35,628 nt of DNA from an uncultured Legionella sp. (GTDB lineage Bacteria > Pseudomonadota > Gammaproteobacteria > Legionellales > Legionellaceae): the NCBI GenBank assembly GCA_903877115.1, contig CAIRCS010000207.1, positions 1 to 35,628 of the forward strand, in the 5' to 3' direction. A program made the translations under genes and the position numbers. Shown here piece by piece: positions 1-10,186 of this stretch (positions are counted from its first letter, which is position 1; every line of letters starts with the position of its first letter). The notes beneath the pieces are model-generated. The model was given only the letters and a program-made list of their open reading frames with translations. It did no database searches and was not told where the DNA came from.

Positions 1-2853
1 GAAGATATTCGTTTAGCCCAAATCCATTCCATTCCCCCAGCTTCTATTGTTCAAAATTCTAATTTCCCTAATGTAGCGTTGCATAAACTCCGAGCTTCTT
101 TGTTTAGTTGTACCACCCAAGCCAATCAAACCTGTGAAAACCTCACCAATCCTGTGCGTGAGTTTATTCGACCTTATCAGCAGACTGGGAATGTTCTGCG
201 TTGGTATGGGGTTGCCGATGCTATCAATCTCAGTTTTAGTTTGTGTGGGATGTACTATTTTTTTAAGCACTCCTATCAGAATTATGGTCAAATGCTCTCT
301 CCCCAAGTATTTCAACTCTCTACACGAGAGCTCCATGCAGCAGAAAACACACCAGAAGGATTGGCTCTGGCTGTTTTGTTTACTGTGTTTTTAGTGGGTT
401 TTTCCACTTTGGGGAGTCATTATGATGAGAACAGGGATGAACCTTGGGTAAAGAATTTCGTTTTTTTATGGCCATTTTTTCGGACTGTTGGTAAGCAAAT
501 CAAATGGTGGGCGAAAGGCTGGTGGGCCTTGCTATCCCTGCTTTTGCAATATCAGGTCGCTCAGCAAGATTTTTTAATTCAGCTTTTTTTCCCCCTTGCC
601 ATGCTAGGTGGCATTTTTGCAGCGATGAATTCTGTGTGGTTACGCTGGATGCGGGATCAACGCAAAGAGATGGTAAAAAATAATCTTACTTTGATTGAAG
701 GGCTTAAATCTCCGCTCCATATATTGGATAAGATGCCCAACTCTCTAACTGGGTATGAACGTTCTTTGATATGTTTGCAAGAAACCACCCAGGAAGGCGA
801 AGAAATCAAGTCATTACATTATGTAAATGTTCAAGTTAATCATGAGGATAAGGAAGAGGCAAAAGCTGAACGCATTGATATGAGTGAATCCGAGTGGCGT
901 GATTTTTATCAAGAAATCGAGAAGCTACAGACCGAGAATATTCATGCGAGAATGAAACAATATTTATGCTATATCAATAGGCCATCTGTTCCGCCTGTAG
1001 AGCCAAGTTCACCAGAGTCAACAACGACCCGCTTGCATTTTATTGCCGATGAAAGTGAGTTCAAGAATGGTGCAGTGCTTGTTGCTGATGAGAAGGCTGC
1101 TGAGGGTTCTAAAGTATGGCGAAAGATTTCTGATTCTTATGTATATTTTTCCCAGTCAGAAGGGCCGGATGGACAGCGTCTTTATTATGTTAATAGTGCT
1201 GGACAATTGATTCCGCAAATAGATAAATTTTCCGCTGTTAATAGCGAAGGCATGTTGGTTGATCAAGGCGAAAAAAGTGCCGTATTTCATAAGAAATTCC
1301 AAGAAGTACAGCAAGACAAAAATGTTTTAAATCTTTCAACCATTCAATTAAAATCGGTTCAACACGCGAAGATTAAGTGTAACGGCATGCAGTTTGATTA
1401 CAGTTACAACCAATTCGTGAATTTACGCCATAATATTCTGAATACCGAGTCGGAGCAAGAACCTCAATCTGGGTGGGGTGAATGGATTGCCTCTGGTCTT
1501 GGGACTGGGTCTAAGCAAACAAAAATTAAAGCTCAATATGATTGGGTTAAAGTTTTCGCACCTATTTCTGCGGGAGCCTCTGGCATTGGAGATGGGTTAT
1601 ATTTTTACATATTTGTAGCAAAAATGACGGTTGCTACTTTATCGCCTTATATGGCAACTTTAATGTTAGGTGCTTCAGCGGCATTGTTTATCACTTGTAT
1701 TGTGACGCGTATTGCAGAGGAGTTTGATTTTCAAAGACGTCTTGAAGTAACGGTACTGCGAACGGAAGCCGAATTATCGAAAAAAGATTGTGGGTTTTTA
1801 CATGAGCAATTGGAAAAATTATTGGATAACGATGCTAATAGCGAAGGGGAATTACAGTCCTTTATTGATACGCTTAGATGCTCTAGTTCTCGGAGAGCGC
1901 AGCAATTAAAGCGTTATAATATTGATATTGACTCAACAGAACCGCATATTACTCCGGATCAATTGAGTACACATGACAATACCGTTGTGTTGTTATGGAA
2001 TGAGCTTTCCAATGAATTAAAGCTTAGCAAATCTTTGCAAGACCAATTAAGAGTTAAATTAAATCGTTCTTATTGGGCCGCAGGTTTTGAGGGTTTGCAG
2101 AATGGCTTGGCGATACAAGGTGCCATTGCTAGCTTTTCATTTATGATTTCTAGTTTGTGTTATGTTTCAGCCGCAGCTTGTCCGCCAGCATTTATGTTAA
2201 CGTGCTTAGGGATAGGGATTGCTGCGATTGTCGTATCGCTGCTACAAGGGTGGATCAGTCATTATTTTTATTTATACAAAGTGCAACAAACGAAACAAGA
2301 GTTGTCTTTATCGTTTCATGCAGAGATGTTGGTAAAAATGACGAATCAAGAGGAAGTTAAAGGTAAGCGTGATGCATTAAAACAAACGCTTGATTATGTG
2401 AACAATCAACCGCTAGAGCCGCCCGTTGATTTTGTTGTGATTGAATGGAGCGAAATATTCCGTTTGCTGTTCAAAGGCGCGGTGAAGGGGAAAAATGCTG
2501 CTATCGAAGCGTTGGCTAGATTTTTAGATGGATCGGATAATAAGTGGCTATTACCAGTTGTAATAGTAGCTGGAGCTGTCGGTTTTTCTGCGGCGTTAGG
2601 TATGCGCGCAACGGCGAAAGGATTTGCGGTGGGTCGCCCTGATTCCCTTAATACAGGGAATGTTGAAAAGAAAGCGCGCACATTCTTCGACGGTGATAAT
2701 AGGCTAGAGAATATAGGCGTGTTTCATCCATCTGTTTCGGCGGCGCTTGGTCTGTCGGGTCTTGCTGACGAGACCGGCAGCGTTGGTGATGACGATGATG
2801 AAGAAGAAGAGAGCTCAAGAGAGAGAGACTCTGACTTCTCCGCCCGGCTTTAA
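1..2853 (+). CDS. Large multi-pass membrane protein of unknown function, 5'-truncated by the window edge
   Basis: Frame is open from base 1 (EDIRLAQIHSIPPASIVQNSNFPNVALHKL...), so the TTG at 79 in the ORF track is probably not the real start. Several hydrophobic helices near both ends flank a soluble, charged middle. C-terminus is highly acidic (GDDDDEEEESSRERDSDFSARL). Confidence 0.75.
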   Translation, partial: EDIRLAQIHSIPPASIVQNSNFPNVALHKLRASLFSCTTQANQTCENLTNPVREFIRPYQQTGNVLRWYGVADAINLSFSLCGMYYFFKHSYQNYGQMLSPQVFQLSTRELHAAENTPEGLALAVLFTVFLVGFSTLGSHYDENRDEPWVKNFVFLWPFFRTVGKQIKWWAKGWWALLSLLLQYQVAQQDFLIQLFFPLAMLGGIFAAMNSVWLRWMRDQRKEMVKNNLTLIEGLKSPLHILDKMPNSLTGYERSLICLQETTQEGEEIKSLHYVNVQVNHEDKEEAKAERIDMSESEWRDFYQEIEKLQTENIHARMKQYLCYINRPSVPPVEPSSPESTTTRLHFIADESEFKNGAVLVADEKAAEGSKVWRKISDSYVYFSQSEGPDGQRLYYVNSAGQLIPQIDKFSAVNSEGMLVDQGEKSAVFHKKFQEVQQDKNVLNLSTIQLKSVQHAKIKCNGMQFDYSYNQFVNLRHNILNTESEQEPQSGWGEWIASGLGTGSKQTKIKAQYDWVKVFAPISAGASGIGDGLYFYIFVAKMTVATLSPYMATLMLGASAALFITCIVTRIAEEFDFQRRLEVTVLRTEAELSKKDCGFLHEQLEKLLDNDANSEGELQSFIDTLRCSSSRRAQQLKRYNIDIDSTEPHITPDQLSTHDNTVVLLWNELSNELKLSKSLQDQLRVKLNRSYWAAGFEGLQNGLAIQGAIASFSFMISSLCYVSAAACPPAFMLTCLGIGIAAIVVSLLQGWISHYFYLYKVQQTKQELSLSFHAEMLVKMTNQEEVKGKRDALKQTLDYVNNQPLEPPVDFVVIEWSEIFRLLFKGAVKGKNAAIEALARFLDGSDNKWLLPVVIVAGAVGFSAALGMRATAKGFAVGRPDSLNTGNVEKKARTFFDGDNRLENIGVFHPSVSAALGLSGLADETGSVGDDDDEEEESSRERDSDFSARL

Positions 2854-2878
2854 TATGTAACACCCACATATACCCTAA

Positions 2879-2933
2879 GCAGAGCGCAGAAAATCCTTTG
2901 CGAATAAAACGATAGAGATTTTCTGAGATCTGC
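2879..2933. terminator. Bidirectional hairpin between convergent genes
   Basis: GCAGA-gcg-CAGAAAATC ... GATTTTCTG-aga-TCTGC: 9-bp inner and 5-bp outer stems, placed between convergent CDS ends 2853(+) and 2934(-). Confidence 0.6.
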
Positions 2934-3527
2934 TCATGATTGTTGTGAATAAAGTTCCGGATTTAAACTGGGGTCATTATACATTTTCAATTGATGATAG
3001 CGGCGGAAAGTACGAGTTTGCAAGACAAAATCCTTGAGTAATTGACGTAAACATAGGCTTAATTGGCTATGTTGGGCATGGAGTATATGGAGTTTCTGCT
3101 TGCATAATTGGTGGTGAGATTCCTCTGCACCTGCACGTGTGGTTTGAGCCGTCATATGATAAGATTTCAGAGATAAAATAGACAAACGGTCGATGATCAT
3201 GCCAGGTGTTTCAGAATGGACGGGGCATGTCTCTGCTACAGACAACGTAATGATGTTAGCCAAATATTCATCAATGGCTTCCATACGATTATTCCGTTGT
3301 TGATTAAAATGATCGATGGCGCGTTTGGCTTCGTACACAAAGCTATGACCTTTGTCTTCACGACGGGCTCGATCTTCAGCCTGCCATAATTGAAAATTAA
3401 AAGCATGATTTTCTTCAATGAGTTGGAGAAGTCCTTTGTTTTGAATTTGCACGGGACCATCGTGCCAACGGTGGATGGCGGTTTGATGCAAATCGGTTAT
3501 TTCTTCAAGCAATATATCAAAATTCAT
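2934..3527 (-). CDS. DUF4254 family protein
   Basis: 197 aa. LHQTAIHRWHD...LLQLIEENHAFNFQLWQAEDRARREDKG...AKRAIDHFNQQRNNRMEAID resembles the DUF4254 family pattern. Confidence 0.7.
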   Translation of the reverse strand: MNFDILLEEITDLHQTAIHRWHDGPVQIQNKGLLQLIEENHAFNFQLWQAEDRARREDKGHSFVYEAKRAIDHFNQQRNNRMEAIDEYLANIITLSVAETCPVHSETPGMIIDRLSILSLKSYHMTAQTTRAGAEESHHQLCKQKLHILHAQHSQLSLCLRQLLKDFVLQTRTFRRYHQLKMYNDPSLNPELYSQQS

Positions 3528-3638
3528 GTATTATCTTCGAATAAAAATTACTCATTTTACTGGGTTTTGCGGTAGAGCGCCAGCGTTATACTTTGTCGCC
3601 AGAGTAATCGCATGTTATGCCTGATATTTGCATAGAAA

Positions 3639-3716
3639 ATCAGAGCCGAGACCGTAAGGAAGTGGCTCTTTTTGAACTATCAAAGTTCTCCTTTCCCTTC
3701 CGGTCGCGGTTCTGAT
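3639..3716. repeat. Long imperfect palindrome (MITE/REP-like or terminator)
   Basis: Left arm ATCAGAGCCGAGACCGTAAGGAAG pairs with right arm CTTTCCCTTCCGGTCGCGGTTCTGAT; a small inner hairpin GAACT-atcaa-AGTTC sits between them. Confidence 0.6.
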
Positions 3717-3723
3717 AGGTCGT

Positions 3724-4482
3724 TCAAATTTTAGATGATTTCACATGTCGTTGTCGCACTATTTCATATAAAGCAATGCCAGTCGCTACGGAAACATTAA
3801 GACTGCTGACTGATCCCAGCATGGGGATTGCAAAAAGCCCATCACAATGCTCTCGGGTTAGTCGACGCAACCCTTCGCCCTCTGCGCCTAATACGATAGC
3901 GATGGGGGCTTGACCATCCAGCCCATAGAGTGTGGTTTGTTCCGCTTCGTTGGCAGCACCGTAGAGCCAAACACCCAAGTCTTTTAACGTTTCCATGGTG
4001 CGCACCAAATTGGTCACTCGGATAACGGGAATTGCTTCAGCGGCGCCGCAAGCAACTTTACTGACCACGGGCGTGATCGAAGCGGATTTGTCTTTGGGGA
4101 TGATGACACAATCGACGCCAGCCGCATCAGCGGAACGCAAACAAGCGCCCAAATTATGCGGATCAGTGACACCATCTAAAATGAGGATGAACGGTGGTTT
4201 GGAACTGCCTTTTATTAACTGCGGCAAATCTTTTTCTTGAAATACAGGCATGGGGGTGACCATTGCGACGATACCCTGATGGACTACGTCAGGAAATTTG
4301 CTTGCCATTTTGGCCGCCGACAGCGCGACTGCAGGAATTGCTTTGGACTTAATTTCGTTCAGCAAAGCTAATAACCGTTGATCCTGGCGATCTTGATTGA
4401 AAAAAATCTGTTTGATGTCGCGCTGTGGATTATTGATCAATGCTGTGACAGCATGTAATCCATAAATGTGTTGGTCAGTCAT
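3724..4482 (-). CDS. rlmB: 23S rRNA (guanosine-2'-O-)-methyltransferase RlmB (SpoU family)
   Basis: YGLHAVTALI N-terminus; LDGVTDPHNLGACLRSADAAGVDCVIIP, VLGAEGEGLRRLTREHCD and IPMLGSVSSLNVSVATGIALYE motifs. ATG at 4482 preferred over the tracked TTG at 4485. Confidence 0.95.
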   Translation of the reverse strand: MTDQHIYGLHAVTALINNPQRDIKQIFFNQDRQDQRLLALLNEIKSKAIPAVALSAAKMASKFPDVVHQGIVAMVTPMPVFQEKDLPQLIKGSSKPPFILILDGVTDPHNLGACLRSADAAGVDCVIIPKDKSASITPVVSKVACGAAEAIPVIRVTNLVRTMETLKDLGVWLYGAANEAEQTTLYGLDGQAPIAIVLGAEGEGLRRLTREHCDGLFAIPMLGSVSSLNVSVATGIALYEIVRQRHVKSSKI

Positions 4483-6673
4483 CAAGATTCTCGTCTAATA
4501 CGGGGTCGAATTCTATCTTACGCTCCGCCAAATCCACGCGAGCCACCAAGACGGTCATCGGATCACCTAAGCGATAGGTATGTCCGCCGCGTTCTCCCAC
4601 CAACCGATGTTTGGCGGCATCAAAGGCATAATAATCTGATTTCAAAGCGGTAACGTGGACTAAGCCTTCGACATAGACATCGTTCAATTCGACAAAAATA
4701 CCAAAGCCAGTGACAGCAGAAATTTTGCCCTGAAATACTTGCCCAACTTTATCTTGCATATATTCACATTTGAGCCAGGTGACCACTTCGCGGGTTGCTT
4801 CATCTGCGCGGCGCTCAGTAGCTGAGCAATGTTTTCCCAAACGATTCATCTCTTCATCGGTATAAGAAAACGTCTCTGTGGGTTGATTATCAATCAAATG
4901 CCCGATAGCACGGTGAATCAGTAAATCCGGATATCTTCGAATGGGAGAAGTAAAATGAGTATAAGCAGTGTAAGCTAAGCCAAAATGCCCTTCATTACAT
5001 TCAATATAAGTTGCTTGTTTCAAAGAGCGTAACATGACGGTTTGAATTAAATGCTTTTCAGGTTTGTCATCTAGTTGGGCCAGAACTTGTTGAAAATCTT
5101 TGGGACTGGGTTGCTTCCCGCCGGGTAATTTCAAACCAAATTCACTTAAAAACTTGCGCAACCCTACAATTTTATCTTCTTCTGGTGCGGGATGAACACG
5201 ATAGAGCGCGGGAATTTTGGCTTTTTCTAGAAATTTTGCTGTAGCCATATTGGCAGCCAACATACATTCTTCAATTAATTTATGGGCATCGTTGCGGATC
5301 AACGGTTTGATGCGTTCTATTTTACGATTGGTATCAAATTCGATTTGAGTTTCCACCGTATCAAAATCCATGGCGCCACGTTGTTTGCGCAGTTTATACA
5401 ATTGGTGGTACAAGCAAATCAGATCTTGGAGTGCTGGCCAGAAGGGTTCGGTGCCTTTATCTGCGGTGCCATCTATCATCCATTGGTTGACTTGGTCATA
5501 AGTCAGACGAGCTTTGGAATGAATGACTGCCCGATAAAATCTTGAGCGACTGACTTTGCCCTCAGGACCTATGGTCATTTCAGCAACCATGCATAAGCGA
5601 TCAACGTTTGGGTTGAGAGAGCAGATGCCATTGGAGAGTGCTTCGGGCAGCATGGGAATCACTTTCCCAGGAAAGTAGACGGAATTTCCCCGTCGCGCGC
5701 CTTCTTTGTCTAGGGCTGAATGGAGTGGTACATAATGACTGACATCGGCGATAGCAACATATAATTGAAATCCGCCTTTGGGTTTGGCGACACAATAGAC
5801 TGCGTCGTCAAAATCTTTGGCATCGGCGCCATCAATCGTGACAAAAGGTAAGGAACGAAGATCTGATCGTTTTTGTAAATCACTGTCTTGTACGGTTTGT
5901 TTTATTTTCGCTACGTCACCAGCGACATCAGCTGGCCAATCGCGAGGGATGCCGTGAGCCAGAATGGAAATTTCAATTTCCATGCCCGGCGCCATGTGTT
6001 CCCCTAAAATGTGCACGACTTTGCCGATGGCTTGAGAACGTTTGTTGGGGAAAACCAAAACTTCTAGTAGAACAATTTGCCCATTCTGAGCCGCCAAAGT
6101 AAATTCTGGAGGAATGGAAATATCTTGGGTCAAGCGCTTGCTGTCAGGTACTACATAGCTGATGCCATGTTCAGAAAAAAATCTCCCGACTACAGTAGCA
6201 TTGGCATGCTCTATGACTTCATGAATTTTTCCTTCCGGCCGTCCACGGCGGTCGAGGGAAGTTTGAAAAGCAAGCACCACATCGCCGTGCATAACACCGC
6301 GCATTTCAGAGGCGGATAAAATCATGTCGGGTTCTTCACCGTCAGAAATAAAAAACCCAAATCCATCTGGATGGGCTTGTATGGTGCCTCTGCGTAAATT
6401 GATGCGCTCGAATAAACAATAACGCCCACGTCGATCTTGCATCAATTGCCCATCGCGCAACATTGCACGCAAACGAAAATTCAGTGCTTCTTGTTTGCTT
6501 TCGTCATAAATGTCTAGCTTTTTGATAATCTGATTGCGGGTTATGGGGCGACCAAAGTCTTCCAATACCATCATAATGTATTCCCGACTTGGGATCGGGT
6601 GCTCGTATTTTTCTTGTTCCCTTGTATGAAAAGGGTCTTTCGCTTTTTTAGTCACTGTGTTCACCACATTCAA
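4475..6673 (-). CDS. rnr: Ribonuclease R
   Basis: 732 aa. RNB-domain motifs (FVTIDGADAKDFDDAVY, YTAYTHFTSPIRRYPDLLIHRAI) and a C-terminal S1 domain (GQVFQGKISAVTGFGIFVELNDVYVEGLVHV). Overlaps rlmB start. Start appears to be TTG. Confidence 0.96.
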   Translation of the reverse strand: MNVVNTVTKKAKDPFHTREQEKYEHPIPSREYIMMVLEDFGRPITRNQIIKKLDIYDESKQEALNFRLRAMLRDGQLMQDRRGRYCLFERINLRRGTIQAHPDGFGFFISDGEEPDMILSASEMRGVMHGDVVLAFQTSLDRRGRPEGKIHEVIEHANATVVGRFFSEHGISYVVPDSKRLTQDISIPPEFTLAAQNGQIVLLEVLVFPNKRSQAIGKVVHILGEHMAPGMEIEISILAHGIPRDWPADVAGDVAKIKQTVQDSDLQKRSDLRSLPFVTIDGADAKDFDDAVYCVAKPKGGFQLYVAIADVSHYVPLHSALDKEGARRGNSVYFPGKVIPMLPEALSNGICSLNPNVDRLCMVAEMTIGPEGKVSRSRFYRAVIHSKARLTYDQVNQWMIDGTADKGTEPFWPALQDLICLYHQLYKLRKQRGAMDFDTVETQIEFDTNRKIERIKPLIRNDAHKLIEECMLAANMATAKFLEKAKIPALYRVHPAPEEDKIVGLRKFLSEFGLKLPGGKQPSPKDFQQVLAQLDDKPEKHLIQTVMLRSLKQATYIECNEGHFGLAYTAYTHFTSPIRRYPDLLIHRAIGHLIDNQPTETFSYTDEEMNRLGKHCSATERRADEATREVVTWLKCEYMQDKVGQVFQGKISAVTGFGIFVELNDVYVEGLVHVTALKSDYYAFDAAKHRLVGERGGHTYRLGDPMTVLVARVDLAERKIEFDPVLDENLDD

Positions 6674-6689
6674 TGTTTACCTTTAGCGG

Positions 6690-7154
6690 TTACTGCAAAA
6701 CATAGCCCTGTCGAGCTAAGAATGCCAGTAATGGCGCTAAGTGCATGTTTTCACCGGCCCAAAAAATGCCTGAGTCTATTTCTGGAAATTTGGTTTTTGG
6801 CCATTGGCAAATAGCCAGAACATCTGCACAAGAAATTTCTTGTTCATGACCAGGTTGAGACTCGATACATTTTATAGGCAAAGAAGTTTTGTTTAGATTG
6901 ATCGCCAAAGAGGACCATTTCCCAGCCTGTAATAGACTGCTAAATCCAGCTTGGGCCCCTTGGTCATTCGCGGGGCGAGTGACCCATAAATCATTATTCG
7001 ATAAATTATGTAACATTAGTGTCAATGGTTGCGTGTTAGTAATAGTGGGGATAGCTTCGTGAATCGGCCAGGGTACGCAGCCTGTTGGGTACACTTCTTG
7101 TGCAAGGGCATCCAAGGACAGCACGCAGAATAAAATAGTAGTTAAAAACCTCAT
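6690..7154 (-). CDS. Hypothetical secreted/periplasmic protein
   Basis: From ATG 7154: MRFLTTILFCVLSLDALA-QEVYPTG, a plausible Sec signal peptide; remainder has no family I recognise. Confidence 0.6.
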   Translation of the reverse strand: MRFLTTILFCVLSLDALAQEVYPTGCVPWPIHEAIPTITNTQPLTLMLHNLSNNDLWVTRPANDQGAQAGFSSLLQAGKWSSLAINLNKTSLPIKCIESQPGHEQEISCADVLAICQWPKTKFPEIDSGIFWAGENMHLAPLLAFLARQGYVLQ

Positions 7155-7235
7155 GTTCCGACTCAAAATAAAGTAAGTGCTCCGTGTTTTTATTCACAGC
7201 TTATCATGTTAAGCCTATATAGAATAGATTTATCC

Positions 7236-7264
7236 TTCTGCAAACAGTAAAGATACGCTATAAT
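7236..7264 (+). promoter_or_regulatory. Candidate sigma70 promoter for metG
   Basis: TATAAT at 7259-7264; weak -35 (TTCTGC at 7236-7241) with 17-nt spacing. Confidence 0.4.
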
Positions 7265-7291
7265 TTTCATTTTTTCAGAGCTGCGAATCCT

Positions 7292-8941
7292 ATGACAACT
7301 CCGCGTAAAATGCTGGTGACCAGTGCGCTACCGTATGCAAATGGTCATTTGCATTTGGGACATATGGTCGAACATATTCAAACAGACATCTGGGTTCGTG
7401 TACAAAAAATGTTGGGTCATGACTGTGTTGCGGTCTGTGGCGATGATGCACATGGCACACCGATTATGCTTAAAGCTAGGCAACAAGGCATCACGCCCTT
7501 GGCATTAACTCAAGCAATGCAAGCCAGCCATATGCAAGATTTCACCGCGTTCGGGATCCATTATGATTGTTATCACACTACGCATTCTTCAGAAAATGAA
7601 GCGCTGGTAAGCGATATTTATCAGCGTTTGCGTGAGCGGGGCGATATCTATACCAAGTCAATCACGCAAGCTTATGATCCCGTGGAAAATATTTTTTTGC
7701 CAGATCGTTATGTCAAAGGGTCTTGTCCAAAATGTCAGGCAGTTGATCAATACGGGGATAGTTGTGAAGTGTGCGGTGCAACGTATGCACCGACTGATTT
7801 GTTAAATCCCGTGTCGGCCATTTCTGGTGCAACGCCTATTGAAAAAGAATCCGAACATTATTTTTTTGATTTACAACGTTATGAATCTTTTTTGAAGCAA
7901 TGGACCGCCAGCGGTACGTTGCAGGCAGAGGTTGCGAATAAATTGGAGGAATGGTTTGCTGCGGGACTTCAAGCTTGGGATATTTCTAGAGACGCGCCCT
8001 ATTTTGGATTTTTGATTCCCGGAACCCAGGATAAATATTTCTATGTTTGGTTAGATGCTCCTATTGGTTATATGGCGGCATGTCAACGTTATTGTGAGCA
8101 AACCGGAAAGTCTTTTTCTGAATTTTGGGCTCCGGATACGACGACTGAATTGTACCATTTCGTCGGGAAAGACATCATGTATTTTCACGCGTTGTTTTGG
8201 CCTGCTTTGTTATCTGGCAGTGGGCATCGCTTGCCTACCGCTATTTTTACCCATGGGTTCTTGACGGTTAATGGGCAAAAAATGTCAAAATCACGCGGTA
8301 CTTTTATTGAAGCCAGGCGCTATTTAGCGCATTTGCATCCGGATTATTTGCGTTATTATTTTGCCGCTAAAATGAATGGTCGCGTAGACGATTTGGATCT
8401 TAATTTTACCGATTTGTTACACCGTGTGAATGCGGATTTGGTTGGGAAAGTAGTGAATATTGCGAGTCGATGTGCAGGTTTTATTCAAAAAAACTTTCAA
8501 CAAACGTTAGCAAAAACTATGCATAAGCCTGATTTGTACCAGGATTTACTAAATTTGCGTCCAGATTTGATTGCTGCCTATATGGGTCGGGATTATGCCC
8601 GCGCACAACGCTTGATTATGGAAGGTGCGGATGCAGTGAATCAGTATATCGATGCAGAAAAACCTTGGGTGTTGGCCAAAGATCCCGAGACGGTGCCGCA
8701 GGTACAAATGGTGTGTAGCATGGGATTGAATCTGTTTCGCATTTTAATGGCCTATTTGAAACCCGTGCTGCCTAAAATGGCTGAGACAGTGGAAACATTT
8801 TTGAATTGCTCTGCCTTGGATTGGGTGAATATAGAGCAACCATTGTTGGATCATGTGATTCAACCTTTTGTGCCATTGATGCAGCGCGTCGAACAAAGCC
8901 AGATTGATGCATTGTTGGCGGATACTAAGGACATGCAGTGA
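7292..8941 (+). CDS. metG: Methionine--tRNA ligase, short form without the C-terminal tRNA-binding domain
   Basis: [16 protein letters not shown] (HIGH region), [18 protein letters not shown] zinc knuckle, GQKMSKSRG (KMSKS). 549 aa. Confidence 0.97.
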   Translation: MTTPRKMLVTSALPYANGHLHLGHMVEHIQTDIWVRVQKMLGHDCVAVCGDDAHGTPIMLKARQQGITPLALTQAMQASHMQDFTAFGIHYDCYHTTHSSENEALVSDIYQRLRERGDIYTKSITQAYDPVENIFLPDRYVKGSCPKCQAVDQYGDSCEVCGATYAPTDLLNPVSAISGATPIEKESEHYFFDLQRYESFLKQWTASGTLQAEVANKLEEWFAAGLQAWDISRDAPYFGFLIPGTQDKYFYVWLDAPIGYMAACQRYCEQTGKSFSEFWAPDTTTELYHFVGKDIMYFHALFWPALLSGSGHRLPTAIFTHGFLTVNGQKMSKSRGTFIEARRYLAHLHPDYLRYYFAAKMNGRVDDLDLNFTDLLHRVNADLVGKVVNIASRCAGFIQKNFQQTLAKTMHKPDLYQDLLNLRPDLIAAYMGRDYARAQRLIMEGADAVNQYIDAEKPWVLAKDPETVPQVQMVCSMGLNLFRILMAYLKPVLPKMAETVETFLNCSALDWVNIEQPLLDHVIQPFVPLMQRVEQSQIDALLADTKDMQ

Positions 8942-9543
8942 GTTTGGTGCAAGATATTGATGCGGTGTTACCTCAAACGCAATGTGGTTTATGCGGGTAT
9001 GCCGGTTGTCGGCCGTATGCAGAGGCGATGGCTGTCGGCGCGGCTACCATTGATCATTGTCCTCCAGGGGGTATCAAAACTTTGCATGCTTTGGGAACCT
9101 TGCTACAAGTGGACCCCGCGCCTTATGAAGACCAGGTAAGACAGCAAACGAGCACACCCGTTTTGGCCGTGATTCGCGAAGCAGAATGTATTGGTTGCAC
9201 CAAATGTATTCAGGCTTGCCCAGTAGATGCGATAGTGGGTGCTGCTAAACTCATGCACACAGTTTTGGCTCATGAATGCACCGGGTGTGGCTTGTGTGTC
9301 GAACCTTGCCCAGTGGATTGTATTGATATGGTTGATGTGGCCGATCTGAGTTATGACCCTGATGTGGCGCGTGCTCGTTATCTGGCGAGACAGGTTCGAC
9401 TGGTGGCGGAAGACAATGCAAAAGTACAGCATTATCGAACTAAGCGTCGCTTGAGTGAAGAACAAGCCGATGATACTGCTGAGAAAGCGGCAAAAAAAAC
9501 CTATATATTGGAAGCATTAGCACGTGTGAAGGCGAAATTTTGA
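8938..9543 (+). CDS. rsxB: RnfB/RsxB-type electron transport ferredoxin
   Basis: N-terminal [20 protein letters not shown] Fe-S motif plus two 4Fe4S motifs ([32 protein letters not shown]). GTG start overlaps the metG stop. Confidence 0.9.
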   Translation: MSLVQDIDAVLPQTQCGLCGYAGCRPYAEAMAVGAATIDHCPPGGIKTLHALGTLLQVDPAPYEDQVRQQTSTPVLAVIREAECIGCTKCIQACPVDAIVGAAKLMHTVLAHECTGCGLCVEPCPVDCIDMVDVADLSYDPDVARARYLARQVRLVAEDNAKVQHYRTKRRLSEEQADDTAEKAAKKTYILEALARVKAKF

Positions 9544-9544
9544 C

Positions 9545-10177
9545 ATGAATCGGGCAACCTTACAGCTCATTTTTCAACGCTTGCAAGCACAAAACCCGCA
9601 TCCCAAAACAGAATTACACTATCACTCTGATTTCGAATTATTAATCGCTGTGATTTTATCCGCGCAAGCCACCGATGTGAGTGTGAACAAAGCAACTCGA
9701 CATTTGTTCCCAATTGCCAATACACCCGAAGCAATATTGGCATTAGGGGAAGACAAATTAAAGGAATATATCAAAACCATCGGGCTTTTTAATAGCAAAG
9801 CGCGCCACATTATTCAGGCATGCGAACGCCTGGTGACGTTCCATCATGGTAAAGTGCCCGAAACGCGCGCTGAATTGGAAGCATTACCTGGTGTGGGCAG
9901 AAAGACCGCGAATGTGGTTTTAAATACCGCGTTTGGTCTGCCAACTATTGCGGTGGATACGCATATTTTCCGAGTGGCTAATCGGACCGGTATGGCGCGT
10001 GGGAAAACACCTTTGGAAGTAGAGCGTGGTTTAGAAAAAAGGGTTGATACGTCTTTTTTACAGAATGCTCATCATTGGTTGATATTACATGGGCGCTATG
10101 TCTGCGCGGCAAAAAAACCACATTGTGCGACTTGTATCATCCGCGATTTATGCGAATATAAAGAAAAAACCGACTGA
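9545..10177 (+). CDS. nth: Endonuclease III
   Basis: LPGVGRKTANVVLNTAFGLPTIAVDTHIFRV (HhH and catalytic Asp) and C-terminal C-X6-C-X2-C-X5-C Fe-S loop. Confidence 0.96.
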   Translation: MNRATLQLIFQRLQAQNPHPKTELHYHSDFELLIAVILSAQATDVSVNKATRHLFPIANTPEAILALGEDKLKEYIKTIGLFNSKARHIIQACERLVTFHHGKVPETRAELEALPGVGRKTANVVLNTAFGLPTIAVDTHIFRVANRTGMARGKTPLEVERGLEKRVDTSFLQNAHHWLILHGRYVCAAKKPHCATCIIRDLCEYKEKTD

Positions 10178-10186
10178 GGGGATCCT

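Noticed and set aside
2648-2869. 73-aa minus-strand ORF with His/Arg/Ser-rich sequence
   Set aside because: Antisense to the acidic repeat-like end of the 1..2853 CDS; low-complexity artefact.
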